Origin: Macrosoma leucophasiata
Taxonomy: Eukaryota > Arthropoda > Insecta > Lepidoptera > Hedylidae
Assembly: GCA_036365455.1 (NCBI GenBank)
Contig: JAWQUS010000017.1
Span: 5,642,001-5,706,000, forward strand
Length of the DNA stretch: 64,000 nucleotides
Direction of reading: 5' to 3'
Shown here: one piece after another, positions 56,901 to 64,000 of the stretch
Layout: every line of letters begins with the position of its first letter
Position numbering within the stretch: position 1 is the first letter of the stretch
The notes under the pieces: model-generated
Told to the model about the DNA's origin: nothing
Databases searched by the model: none
Seen by the model: the letters and a program-made list of their open reading frames with translations, nothing else
Made by a program: the position numbers and the translations under genes

Positions 56901-59900
56901 GGTACCTACGCCCGCTTCGTCGAGCTTTGTCTCTGGAGCTGTACCACCCGTAAAATTTTCTTTCACTAAGATTTTGCACTGACAACTCAAGACACAACCA
57001 AAAATAAACACCCTTTCTTTTTCTATGTAATGAAGGTGGCAAACAAGCATGCAGTTCAAGAAACTGATACAGCAGGGTCGATTTAAAGGTTAATAAGCCC
57101 AAGGTTCTCACTGTTGGTGAGGACGGTCAATGTACTGGTGGCCTTGGGCCAATATTGGTGGCACTTTACGATCAGACTATTTTAACTCTCTTTTAAGCGC
57201 ATCACATTAGACAGACTAATTATTTTTTGTTGTTTGTAGTTGTCAGTGCACGGTTTTTATGGCAGAAAATTTGCAAGGTATTTATGACCTTTTGTTAAAT
57301 AAAAATAATTTATATTGACAGCTTATGTGCAGAATATATCTGTAGTAATATGTGCCTAGGTGCCTACGCGAAGGGGTGACGGGTCGCTAGTTACATATTA
57401 AAACAATAACTAACCTTCAAACTCATTTCTCTTCTCGTATAATGCCCAAGGTTCTGCTCGCTGTTAGTGAGGACGGTCAACGTGCTGGTGGCCTTGAGCG
57501 GCGTGGAGCCAACCTTGGGCCAATATTGGTGGCACTTGGCCCTGCCCCGCTCGGTCAGCACGGTCAACATCACGATCAGACTGCTCTCGCTCTCCCACAC
57601 CATTTGCCAGAAATCTCCAACCGTTGATGTTAGTGGGCCTAGAAGAAAATTGAAGTTCTAAATGCCAAAGTATAAAATAAATTTAAACAGCAAGTATGTA
57701 TTTCACTTTCTCAATATCTCAAAATGTGTATTTCATATAACACCAGGGTTTGTAGTAGGCCACTACTGGCAGATGTTCCAGGTTATCCTGAAATCGGACT
57801 AAAGTCGATATTGGAACTCATGAAGACTAAAAGCACACCGCGGACATCCGGCTAAAATTCCATACAAACACATTCTAGTTACGTGGTTATTAAGGTGCAG
57901 GGTGCAGATAGAACTATTTCCACTGCGTTCGCCAATCCGCATGCCAAGCGTGGCGATTACGGCATATCCCCCCTTATGAGAAGGCTTTGGTCCAGCAGTG
58001 GACGTTTTTTTTAGCTGAAGTAATTAATTTTTTTTTTTTTTTGTTTTTATGGCATCGCTATTACGCATATTGCCAGTGTCAAGTAAAACGATATTTCGTA
58101 TTTATTTAAGCAGCGTAAAAGTGTAACTCACTTGACTGACATACCATACTTGACAACTTATACACCCAACACTTACATATTATACTTGATGACTATATTA
58201 AACTAGTCATCAAGTATAATATGTAAGCATTAAGTATACCAGCTATCAAGTACGATATGTCAGTCAAGTTAGTTACACTCAAGTTATTCGAGTAAAGCGA
58301 TGGCTACTTTACCAAAACATTTACAATGAAGTTTTGGAGGCAACCTGAAAGGTCGTGTTTTCGCACTGTTATTCTATTACACTATACACGGGCACTGTAA
58401 TAAACTTATATCAAACAAAATGCCACCAACTTTATTCAATATAACTTAAAAATACACCAAGAAAATTAAATAAAATAAGAGCACCATACGCCTCTTTCAA
58501 GGTTCCCGCCAAAACTCCTAATTAAATGTTAGTTACCTTGTGTAGCGATGTACGTCAATACGAGATCGGAAGTGGGTATCTCCATGTTGATATAGGAGGC
58601 GTTGATGTAGTCACCGGACGGGCCGTTCTTCAGTATCACGCGGGTCGAGTCATCTGTTGTAGGAATGCAATACTGATAAATAACGTAATACAAATAAAAC
58701 AATGTCTGAGAATATGTAGGGCCATATCTATCGTTGGATTTTATTAATATATTCAATAATATTATTCATCATATCTATGAGAATTAATGTTTAAAAAAAA
58801 ACCGGACAAGTGCGAGTTCGACTCGCGTGGTGATGGTTCCGTAATTTAAATAAATATTTTCGAAAATATTACAGATTTAAAATGCAGGGACATAGCGGTT
58901 ACGGTGGTACCGGCAGGGGGGGGTTATATTATTAAGAATTTTCGATTTAATTTAAATACTCAAACTTCTTATAGGTTTTCCAGTAATCTATAGGCAAAGA
59001 ACTATTTTCCACATTTTTTTCAAAATTTTAAGTTCAGTAGTTTCGGAGATAGGGGGTGGTGAATGGTCAATTTTCGTCGTTTTTCTTAAATAACTTCAAA
59101 TTTGTTTATGCAAAAATTATAAAAAATATATATCTGAGATGCTAACAACAACCTCTTAACTTTGATATGTCACACGACACACTTTACGATTTTTTTTTTA
59201 ATTTTCTGATTTACCCCTAGAAAGTGGCCCCCCTGTTTAAAATGTATTATTTTACTTGACGTGTTCATCTTTGGGTCACTAATTTACATAAATTCATTAA
59301 ATTTCAACTCAATCGGTCGAGTAGTTTCGGAGCAAATTGGCTGTGACAGACGGACAGACAGACAGACAGACACACGAGTGATCCTTTATGGGTTACTTTT
59401 TTCCTTTTAAGGTACGGAACCCTAATAAATAACCGCATCTATGAGCGCGCATGGTCCCGCGGCTGGTGTAGATCGGAAGCGATCTACTCGGTTAAGCGAT
59501 ACGGCGCGGTCGGATGTGTGATAAGTGACCTAGTGGCAAGGTAAAATGTGCGTTTCCGTGCTTCGGAGGGGACTTTAAGCCGTCGGTCTGCTGTCGGTTG
59601 CTATCGATAGATAGCAGTCGTTAAACCTTGTCGGAGGCCTTGTGGGCGGCGGTTTGAAAACATCCGACAACGGGTTGGCCACTAACCATTATCTCCACCA
59701 ACCCGCATGGGAGCAGCGTGGTGGAGTAAGCTCCAGGCCTCCTCCCAAGAAGGGAAAAGACTCGTGCCCAGCAGTCGGATGTATCAAGGGTTGCCATTTA
59801 TGGAATTAATGGAAACCGCGCTCTAGAATATTCTGGAACTTGTAAAATAAACTGAGAAAGACACTTGTTCCCATTACGACACCAAATACTCACAAGGCGC

Positions 59901-62900
59901 AATATCCCGGTAGCGATTCTTGTTAATGTTGTTGGGCAGTTTGGAAGCAGCTGTAGTCTCGTCGGGTAGCCGCCGTAGTAGAGTATCGTACTATCGCAGT
60001 GCCGCGCCACTCGCCAAGCAGTCGCTCAGTAGTAACATGGACTGATCGAGCGCATCGCCTTCCAATTTAGACGATAACCCCAGGTATGGTACCAAACATT
60101 CTTGAAGTGAAATTTACAACGCGAGAGGAAAATGACTAAGCGCAAAGAGCTCTTAGATTCACTTTAAATCAGATAAGACTTACAGAAATGTAAACATTGC
60201 CCAAGCAAATTCATCATTTTCTATGTAAAAAGTGACAAAACGTGCCATTGCTGGTTGAACTGCGTCCGCAATAACTCCGCTCTACTTCCGTTCCTCTTTT
60301 CACTAATTCAGTCTTTCAGCTCGATTATTTATTTGGTGATAGAAATCCAAGTACATCATTCACTTTTAAATTAGGAATATTCTCCTCTAATAACTGACAC
60401 CACTTTTGTGAGAATCTTTGGGATAGTCCTCTTACAGCTGATTCACTGAGTCCTTCATTGGTTTGCTTCGCTCGCAATGGAAACCGCGCTCTAGAATGTT
60501 CTGGAACTTATTCGAAATCAAATACTTACAAGGCGCAATATCCCTGTAGCGATTCTTGTTAATGTTGTTGGGCAGTTTGGAAGCGGCTGTAGTCTCGTCG
60601 GGTAGTCGCCGTAGTAAAGTATCGTACTGTCGAAGTGCCGCGCCACTCGCCAAGCAGTCGCTCAGTAGTAACATGGACTGGTCGAGCGCATCGCCTTCCA
60701 GTTTCGACGATAGCCCCGGGTATGGAACGAAACATACTTCGGGCTCTTCTGTGCCCGCCTCGTCGGGTTCGTATACGGCTGAAAAAATAAGAATCAATAA
60801 GACATTTACACTCAATCATCTACGGATAAACCTTACACAATTGTTACATTAGAACAGTGATTCCCAAAGTGGTCCATATAGACCCCCTGGGGTCCATGGG
60901 ACAGTGGCAAACAAGCATGCAGTTCACATTGATGTTAAGTGATGACTGCAGCCTATAGACACCCACACAAAGACCAAGGTCAAAATGCAGATGCGTTGCC
61001 ACTCCTGAGGCCTTAGGTGTTATGCCTCTGTGCCGGAAATTACAGGGCCGTACATTACCACCTGACCGGAACACGATAGTGCTGAACACTACCATTTAGC
61101 GGCAAGTATATTAGGTAATGCGGTGGTGCCTAAGCCCGCGAGCTCCGTCACTGGAGCTCTACCACCAGTAAAACTACTAAAGACTCTACGTAGGCGTGAA
61201 TAAAATTTGGAAATATGGGACTGTGATATAAATGTAGCAAGGATACCAGAAAAAAATGAAAGGGATCTACAAGAAAAAATAGTTTGGGAACCTCTGCATT
61301 AGAACATTAAGCCTGGGCTGCACCACGATATTCGTTAAAGTTATTGTAATATTTCACATCCTTCTGTAACTGTAACAAAGGAGATGTTGCAAAAATATAT
61401 GGACCTCCGGCCATGTATTGTACACAATATCATTAAACAGGCAAAATCAATATAAAAACGTTTTTTACTCCATATTTTCACTTATTTAGCTTTGTTTGCA
61501 GTTACAAAACATAATTTGCAGTTAGAATTGCAACTCAAAACTAACATGGCGAATATGGCGGGCGATGTCATTTTGACATTTTCATTTTTTAAATTGTATT
61601 TTGATTATAGAACTTGGAGAAAAAGTAATATTTTCTAAATATTAACAAAATCGATCGATCCCAAGTGTCGGCTGTATCGCCGCCATGTTTAACGTAGTTG
61701 AAAATGATAAAATCGTTTGAATTAAATGTGGTTGTAACTCTAAAATATATTCTTGAATAAATTAATTGTCTTTTTTTTGGATTTTTCTTTAATTTACCCA
61801 TTTTTTGAGGACATGTACGAACCAGGGCCGAGTTCGCAACATCTCCTTTCTTTAAGTTAGAGAAGGATGTGAAATGTTACAATAACTTTAACTTTGACAA
61901 ATATCTTGATGCAAATCAGGCTAGGCATACGAATATTCACGATCGTTAGTCTAACCACGTTTCAAATAGGTATTCTGAGTGTTGTCTTCATCTTTATTTA
62001 CAGTGAGTAAAAACAGCTGTCCGATCACTAGTGATTTTTTTTGCCTCATCAAGGATATCGGAAAAAATTATATTGAAAAATCCAAATAATATCGTGTTCG
62101 TAACACGGTACTGATAGCCCGAGAGCTCAGGAAGGCCAGACTTTCGTCATTTTATAAAAGCTGAAAGTGTGTCCGTGCGTGCTTCTAACACAGGTAAGAA
62201 CAATCAATGAATATAGCATTTGAACTGTGGTTACTTCAGCAGGTAACAGGTAGTAAAGGTGTATAAAATAGTGCGCTCTTGAACTATTTACGGTCGGAGA
62301 CTTATTTTTTATCACCTGTATAGCTTCATGTCTGTAATAGAAATTAGTGCACTTACCGTTAGGTTTAACGATCAGTGTAAGCACTCCTTTGGTGTTCCTT
62401 ATAAGTTGTACGATTTGCTCGTGCGTCATTTCATCTACGTCTTTCCCGTTTATCGATATAACCTGCAGAAAAAAATATTAAAATATGAATAAAGAGAGCA
62501 GTTTAGGGTTCACTATTCCATTGTACAGAAAAAAAATAAAAAGATGTACGGCGGGCACGTTAAGCCGCCAGCCCCGGTTGCTATCGATAGATAGCAGTCG
62601 TTAAACCTTGTTTGAGGCCTTATGGGCGGTTTGAAAACATCCGACAATGGGTTGATCACTAACCCTTATCTCCACCAAAACGCATTGGAGCAGCGTGGTG
62701 GAGTAAGCTCCAGGCCTGCTCCCAAGAAGAAACTCGTGGCCAGCAGTAAATAAATAATAATAAAATACGCTTACACTCACAGCTCCACATTAGGTATTAT
62801 ATAACCCTGTGTCGTGGATGCCGTTGTACACAAACAACACATACACTTACCCGAAACAAATATCTGTACGCCATATAAATATTTGTTCCAGTGCGGGGAT

Positions 62901-64000
62901 CGAACCCCGTTTGATTCGAGGGTGGATTCGAAGGGATTTGGGGAAGGCCCTTCAAATCAAACGGTGGTTTCGCACCGCTGGGCTAACTGGATCGTCAGCA
63001 GTGGGACGTATCAAGGGTTGCCATCTATATATATAAAAATGCATCTCGTTTTCCTTGGTCACGGCATCACCGATTTCACTTATTCTTTTTTGTTGTATTT
63101 CTTATTATTAGGAGAAGGTTCTTCTATCTTCTATTTTTAATAAATGTCATTGATGTATTACCTAAACTGGACAAGCCAGGTAATTTTAAAAAATCAATAG
63201 CTGTTTGTTACTTTCGCAAAAATTGTTGATTATTATTAGTGGTTATTCACTCTAGGTTAGTTTAAAAAAATGACGATGTAAAAGTGCTCTCCAGGAGCCT
63301 AATTATATGAAATAAATGAATTAAACTGAATAAAACTGTAGTGTATTTGTTTTTATATTATTTCGCATTAACACATGCTTGTGAAATATATTTTATTTAA
63401 AGAAAAATGGAAAGAAAAATTTGACTTCAGGCGAGACTCGAACTCGCGGCCTACTGGGAATCCAGTCCAGCCGCTCTTCCAATTGAGCTACTGAAGTCCT
63501 GCCCGATTTGTCAAATCTTTCCTTCACATTTATTGGCTTGCTTTATGATAGCAGTAGCGCCATCTATTACCAACTATGCTAGTTAGGCAACCGATATAAT
63601 AGACTTTTCAGTTTATTGAATATCGTAAAGAAGTCGCTTTTACCCTTAATAATTGTTTTTATATTATTTCGCATTAACACATGCTTGTGAAATATATTTT
63701 ATTTAAAGAAAAATGGCCTCGAACTCGCGGCCTACTGGGAATCTAGTCGAGTTCGAGTCTTGCCTGAAGTGTAATTTTTCTTTCCATTTTTCTTTAAATA
63801 AAATGTAGTGTATTTTTAATCTTAACTTTAAAGTGATACAAAATTCGCCGGGCCAGCTAGTTATTTATAAATACCGTATTCGCGTTGTTTACATCGACTA
63901 ACCTGGTCCCCCTCCTGCAGGTGGGCGCGGGTGCGGGCGGCCACACGCGACACCAGCACGGCCGTCCCGTTCCCACCGCCCCGCACGTTGAAACCGAACC
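53883..64000 (-). CDS. Ptpmeg: Ptpmeg (PTPN4/PTPN3-type) tyrosine phosphatase, 3' part of gene, 8 exons
   Basis: Spliced minus-strand gene, partial at its 5' end. Exons in transcription order: 63903-64000 (continues right), 62357-62462, 60530-60778, 58537-58653, 57415-57638, 56501-56633, 54900-55105, 53883-53966. All junctions obey AG/GT and the phases join without a break, giving about 404 residues up to TGA. The domain order is PDZ (exons 1-2), a linker (first part of exon 3), then one complete classical PTP domain with [50 protein letters not shown] and SQYKFVCE. Family knowledge: Ptpmeg/PTPN4 is a cytoplasmic FERM-PDZ-PTP enzyme that dephosphorylates phosphotyrosine at the membrane cortex; human PTPN4 has a similar ~400 residues after the PDZ start. 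Catalytic Cys, Arg and the WPD Asp are all present, so the enzyme should be active. The introns carry many transposons and two decayed exon copies. Confidence 0.93.
54036..54244 (-). mobile_element. Family C SINE in the Ptpmeg last intron
   Basis: Minus-strand copy ~70 bp upstream of the terminal exon acceptor, sense to Ptpmeg. B-box GGGTTCGATCCCC intact. Confidence 0.86.
54345..54567 (+). repeat. CpG-rich dispersed repeat, uninterrupted copy
   Basis: Same family as 22692-22862, with the GTGTAATAGAGACCAAATTA junction intact and followed by GGAGTGTCCGCGGTGTGG. A family A head follows directly. Confidence 0.8.
54568..54665 (+). mobile_element. Family A 5' fragment
   Basis: GTGGTAGAGCTCCAGTGTCA to TAATCGTGTTCCTC; truncated, joined to an unrelated repeat (TTGCTCCCCAGCCATAAGGG...). 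Confidence 0.7.
54900..55105 (-). CDS. Ptpmeg: Ptpmeg exon: catalytic P-loop [10 protein letters not shown]
   Basis: It encodes the PTP active-site loop: nucleophile Cys at 55038-55040, phosphate-binding Arg at 55020-55022, then [16 protein letters not shown], the [14 protein letters not shown] helix and the Q motif start. Donor GCT|GTGAGT at phase 0. The acceptor is ambiguous: CAG before 55105 or CAG before 55090, both in frame and differing by five residues (VIPTT). The acceptor has a weak pyrimidine tract and a tRNA-derived SINE with a clean 12-bp target duplication sits only ~39 bp upstream. Confidence 0.93.
55144..55447 (+). mobile_element. Family D tRNA-derived SINE next to the Ptpmeg catalytic exon
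   Basis: GCCTCGGTAGCCTAGTGGTA head, GGTTCGATTCCCGGG B-box, body with ACAGGCTCGCCACC and AAAACGTAACCGGCG, 3' end CTTCGGGGATTACAGGCGTG. Perfect 12-bp target duplication CGTCTCCTTAAA (55132-55143, 55448-55459). Antisense to Ptpmeg; its edge is ~39 nt from the catalytic exon acceptor. Confidence 0.92.
56125..56455 (+). repeat. CpG-rich dispersed repeat in a Ptpmeg intron
   Basis: Same landmarks (TACTACGTATAGAAG, CGACGTCCCGCCCGATTTCC, TATGGAATTTTAGCAGAGTG) with an extra block 56220-56350 containing a CTCGAGAGGCAGTTG stretch and GAGGTTGCGAGAGGGCAACT. Confidence 0.7.
56501..56633 (-). CDS. Ptpmeg: Ptpmeg exon: WPD loop
   Basis: Acceptor GTTTCAG, donor GCAG|GTGTGT; phase 0 in, phase 1 out. It encodes [20 protein letters not shown] followed by [24 protein letters not shown]. 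The WPD Asp (codon at 56577-56579) is the general acid of the PTP reaction. A family A LINE fragment begins about 55 bp upstream of the acceptor. Confidence 0.94.
56688..56955 (-). mobile_element. Family A LINE 3' end in a Ptpmeg intron
   Basis: Nearly complete copy in the same direction as Ptpmeg, ending ~55 bp upstream of the WPD-loop exon. A short separate repeat (AGCCAAACGTCCACTGCTGG, 56651-56676) lies between. The internal TTACCACCTGACCGG segment is partly deleted. Confidence 0.83.
57020..57060 (-). mobile_element. Family A 3' terminal fragment
   Basis: Only the last ~40 bp (TGTAATGAAGGTGGCAAACA...); immediately followed by the decayed Ptpmeg exon copy. Confidence 0.65.
57097..57190 (-). 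pseudogene. Decayed, shortened copy of the Ptpmeg KCHQYWP exon
   Basis: Matches exon 57415-57638 from ESESSLIV to QNLG with three deletions: 33 nt (removing [11 protein letters not shown]), 21 nt (removing VGSTPLK) and 3 nt (removing Gln). All are multiples of three, so [27 protein letters not shown] still reads through, but a TAA sits just upstream of SLIV and no flanking splice sites are obvious. It lies on the 3' side of its parent, as the other relic does. Confidence 0.85.
57415..57638 (-). CDS. Ptpmeg: Ptpmeg exon: PTP core, FWQMVWE ... KCHQYWP
   Basis: Acceptor TTCTAG, donor AAG|GTTAGT; phase 1 in, phase 0 out. It encodes (G)[19 protein letters not shown], a beta core with [12 protein letters not shown], then a less conserved strand ending [22 protein letters not shown] and KCHQYWP are PTP signatures. 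A shortened, decayed copy lies at 57097-57190. Confidence 0.93.
57915..58020 (-). repeat. GACGTCCACTGCTGG-type repeat, inverted
   Basis: CCAATCCGCATGCCAAGCGT, GGCGATTACGGCATATCCCC, CAGCAGTGGACGTTTTTTTT; the head lies next to the family B retroposon at 58021. Confidence 0.65.
58028..58518 (-). mobile_element. Family B retroposon in a Ptpmeg intron
   Basis: Minus-strand copy: GGAGTTTTGGCGGGAACC start, poly-A (poly-T at 58028-58042) end, target duplication TAATTAA (58021-58027, 58519-58525). Same direction as Ptpmeg, in the intron after the [10 protein letters not shown] exon. It includes an AATAAA hexamer (around 58434 on the minus strand) and a ~150-bp palindrome (58127-58276). Confidence 0.88.
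58537..58653 (-). CDS. Ptpmeg: Ptpmeg exon: PTP core, [11 protein letters not shown]
   Basis: Acceptor CCTACAACAG, donor CAAG|GTAACT, phase 1 in and out. It encodes [20 protein letters not shown] then [19 protein letters not shown](G), the DYINA/YINM signature of the PTP fold; the initial Tyr is completed from the previous exon. A family B retroposon sits in the following intron with its proximal target-site copy ending 12 nt from this exon. Confidence 0.93.
58790..59427. mobile_element. Lepidopteran dispersed element (CAAGTGCGAGT ... GGTACGGAACCCT)
   Basis: Starts ACCGGACAAGTGCGAGTTCG, ends TTTTAAGGTACGGAACCCTA, with CAGACGGACAGACAGACAGA before the end. Fragments: 13815-13860, 15358-15480, 11205-11275, 17135-17230, 18055-18085, 34195-34260. 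Very common in moth genomes from memory; class not certain. Confidence 0.7.
59440..59800 (+). mobile_element. SINE-like repeat (CTGCTGGGCACGAGTC type)
   Basis: GATCGGAAGCGATCTACTCG, CTTCGGAGGGGACTTTAAGC, GGTTGCTATCGATAGATAGC, GAGCAGCGTGGTGGAGTAAG, GACTCGTGCCCAGCAGTCGG, end GGGTTGCCATTTATGG. Copies: 62543-62756, 35652-35783 and, inverted, 7612-7662. Ends directly at the decayed Ptpmeg exon duplication. Confidence 0.75.
59894..60104 (-). pseudogene. Decayed duplicate of the Ptpmeg PDZ-PTP linker exon
   Basis: Nearly the same sequence as exon 60530-60778 over most of its length (from the CFVPYPG region to KNRYRDIAP), including a donor (T|GTGAGT) and, further on, the same intron flank starting AATGGAAACCGCGCTC (59808 here, 60476 for the parent). 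It lacks the parent's first ~17 codons and acceptor, and carries an in-frame TAG at 59991-59993 where the parent has CAG (Gln). It is therefore a tandem exon copy that cannot be used as the parent is. A role as a poison exon cannot be excluded. Confidence 0.9.
60530..60778 (-). CDS. Ptpmeg: Ptpmeg exon: PDZ-PTP linker and start of the PTP domain
   Basis: Acceptor TTTTTTCAG, donor T|GTAAGT, phase 1 in and out. It begins A-VYEPDEAG, then an acidic linker and a helical stretch ([19 protein letters not shown]), and ends in [26 protein letters not shown] is the pTyr-recognition motif of classical PTPs. PTPN4 has the same order (PNAVYD..., then a helix, then KNRYRDISPYD). A decayed second copy of most of this exon lies ~640 bp downstream at 59894-60104. 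Confidence 0.93.
60855..61296. mobile_element. hAT-like MITE containing a family A insertion
   Basis: Ends CAGTGATTCCCAAAGTGG ... AGTTTGGGAACCTCTG, flanked by the perfect 8-bp target duplication CATTAGAA (60847-60854, 61297-61304). An 8-bp duplication and CAGNG-type termini are hallmarks of the hAT superfamily. A minus-strand family A copy (60904-61168) interrupts it. The pair lies in the Ptpmeg intron between the PDZ and linker exons. Confidence 0.9.
60904..61168 (-). mobile_element. Family A LINE 3' end nested in a hAT-like MITE
   Basis: Well-conserved minus-strand copy from the CAGTGGCAAACAAGC tail side to the TACTGGTGGTAGAGCTCC head; younger than the element at 60855-61296 that it interrupts. 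Confidence 0.85.
61314..61923. mobile_element. Palindromic MITE split by an AAAGGAGATGTTGC element
   Basis: Left part from GCCTGGGCTGCACCACGATA to ~61376, right part from ~61850 (AAGTTAGAGAAGGATGTGAA) to CAGGCT. The gap is exactly an AAAGGAGATGTTGC-ended element, so that element is younger. The right terminus is diverged (GATGCAAATCAGGC). Confidence 0.82.
61377..61849 (-). mobile_element. AAAGGAGATGTTGC-ended element, copy 3
   Basis: Terminal inverted repeats AAAGGAGATGTTGC / GCAACATCTCCTTT at the exact ends. Interior contains GGACCTCCGGCCATGTATTG, ACATGGCGAATATGGCGGGC, GGCTGTATCGCCGCCATG and a TTTTTTGAGGACATGTACG stretch. No meaningful ORF; a non-autonomous TIR element of unknown superfamily. 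Opposite orientation to the copy at 48364. Confidence 0.85.
62357..62462 (-). CDS. Ptpmeg: Ptpmeg exon: PDZ domain, second half
   Basis: Acceptor TTCTGCAG, donor G|GTAAGT. It encodes [16 protein letters not shown] followed by [19 protein letters not shown], i.e. the PDZ helix B (THEQIVQLI) that lines the ligand groove and the last strand. The His in THEQ at the start of helix B is the class I PDZ marker, predicting ligands ending S/T-x-hydrophobic. It joins the previous exon at phase 0 (GDQ-VIS) and the next at phase 1. Confidence 0.93.
62543..62756 (+). mobile_element. Same SINE-like repeat, 3' part
   Basis: CCCCGGTTGCTATCGATAG to CTCGTGGCCAGCAGT; a family C SINE is inserted before its last ~25 bp, which resume at 63000 (GTGGGACGTATCAAGG). 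Confidence 0.75.
62757..62997 (-). mobile_element. Family C SINE with an internal rearrangement
   Basis: Minus-strand copy; between B and A boxes an extra ~35 bp (TTTGATTCGAGGGTGGATTC ... CCTTCAAATCAAACGG) forms an inverted repeat of the adjacent segment. It lies between two pieces of another repeat (62543-62756 and GTGGGACGTATCAAGGGTTG at 63000). Confidence 0.82.
63352..63648 (-). mobile_element. Family E SINE, long form
   Basis: Same organisation as 21955-22222, including the CGCCATCTATTACCAACTAT to CTTTTACCCTTAAT part. In the Ptpmeg intron between the two PDZ exons. Confidence 0.84.
63655..63806. mobile_element. Family E SINE remnant, folded-back and deleted
   Basis: Minus-strand tail and B-box piece joined directly to an inverted piece (GAGTTCGAGTCTTGCCTGAA ... 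TTTCTTTCCATTTTTC): a head-to-head pair with the middle deleted. Confidence 0.75.
63830..63865 (+). mobile_element. Helitron-like 3' terminus
   Basis: AAATTCGCCGGGCCAGCTAGT: isolated type 2 3' end, ~40 bp from the Ptpmeg PDZ exon donor. Confidence 0.6.
63903..64000 (-). CDS. Ptpmeg: Ptpmeg exon: PDZ domain, first half
   Basis: Open to the window edge; the first complete codon follows two bases of a split codon. It encodes FGFNVRGGG (the carboxylate-binding GFGF-type loop of a PDZ domain), then [19 protein letters not shown], the usual strand B-C and EGD turn. It ends CAG|GTTAGT at a codon boundary (phase 0), matching the next exon. It is strikingly GC-rich compared with the AT-rich introns. 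The rest of the gene, including the FERM domain, must lie at higher coordinates. Confidence 0.9.

Noticed and set aside
1..64000. CRISPR array, operon or prokaryotic mobile system
   Set aside because: No regularly spaced repeats with unique spacers; introns, SINEs and codon use are those of an insect nuclear genome.

Overview
This window looks like nuclear DNA of a moth or butterfly (Lepidoptera). It is AT-rich and dense in short interspersed elements. The recurring 3'-end repeat resembles, from memory, the Bombyx BMC1 LINE tail, and there are lepidopteran-style Helitron ends (...CAGCTAGT), mariner elements and several tRNA-derived SINE families. No rRNA genes, functional tRNA genes, operons or CRISPR arrays are seen. 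The coding content is small: short intron-split exons on the minus strand, read by eye from splice sites and reading phase.

Gene 1 (minus, 28512 to 12468 and beyond the left edge): a first exon with a signal peptide (28177-28512) and, after a ~15.6 kb intron, a second exon (12468-12603) in compatible phase that looks like the start of a fibronectin-III-type domain. The protein is not recognised.

Gene 2 (minus, beyond 64000 to the stop at 53883): the C-terminal ~404 residues of Ptpmeg, the insect orthologue of PTPN4/PTPN3 (FERM-PDZ-tyrosine phosphatase). Eight exons keep one frame from the PDZ GFGF loop through the KNRYRD, WPD and [10 protein letters not shown] motifs to a normal stop. The FERM part lies to the right of the window. 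Two decayed exon copies lie in its introns: one with a nonsense codon, the other with three deletions that are all multiples of three plus a stop.

The rest is mobile DNA. Main families: A, BMC1-like LINE 3' ends (over 20 copies on both strands); B, a retroposon starting GGAGTTTTGGCGGG with an internal palindrome (3 copies, two lying exactly 12 nt inside an intron of gene 1 and of gene 2); C, D and E, tRNA-derived SINEs; hAT-like MITEs with 8-bp target duplications; an AAAGGAGATGTTGC-ended element (3 copies); Helitron-like fragments; two dead mariners; and degraded jockey-like and RTE-like LINE pieces. Insertions are often nested, so relative ages can be read directly. The intergenic stretch of ~25 kb between the two genes (28.5-53.9 kb) shows no coding exon that I recognise; 48.8-52 kb is especially AT-rich and empty.
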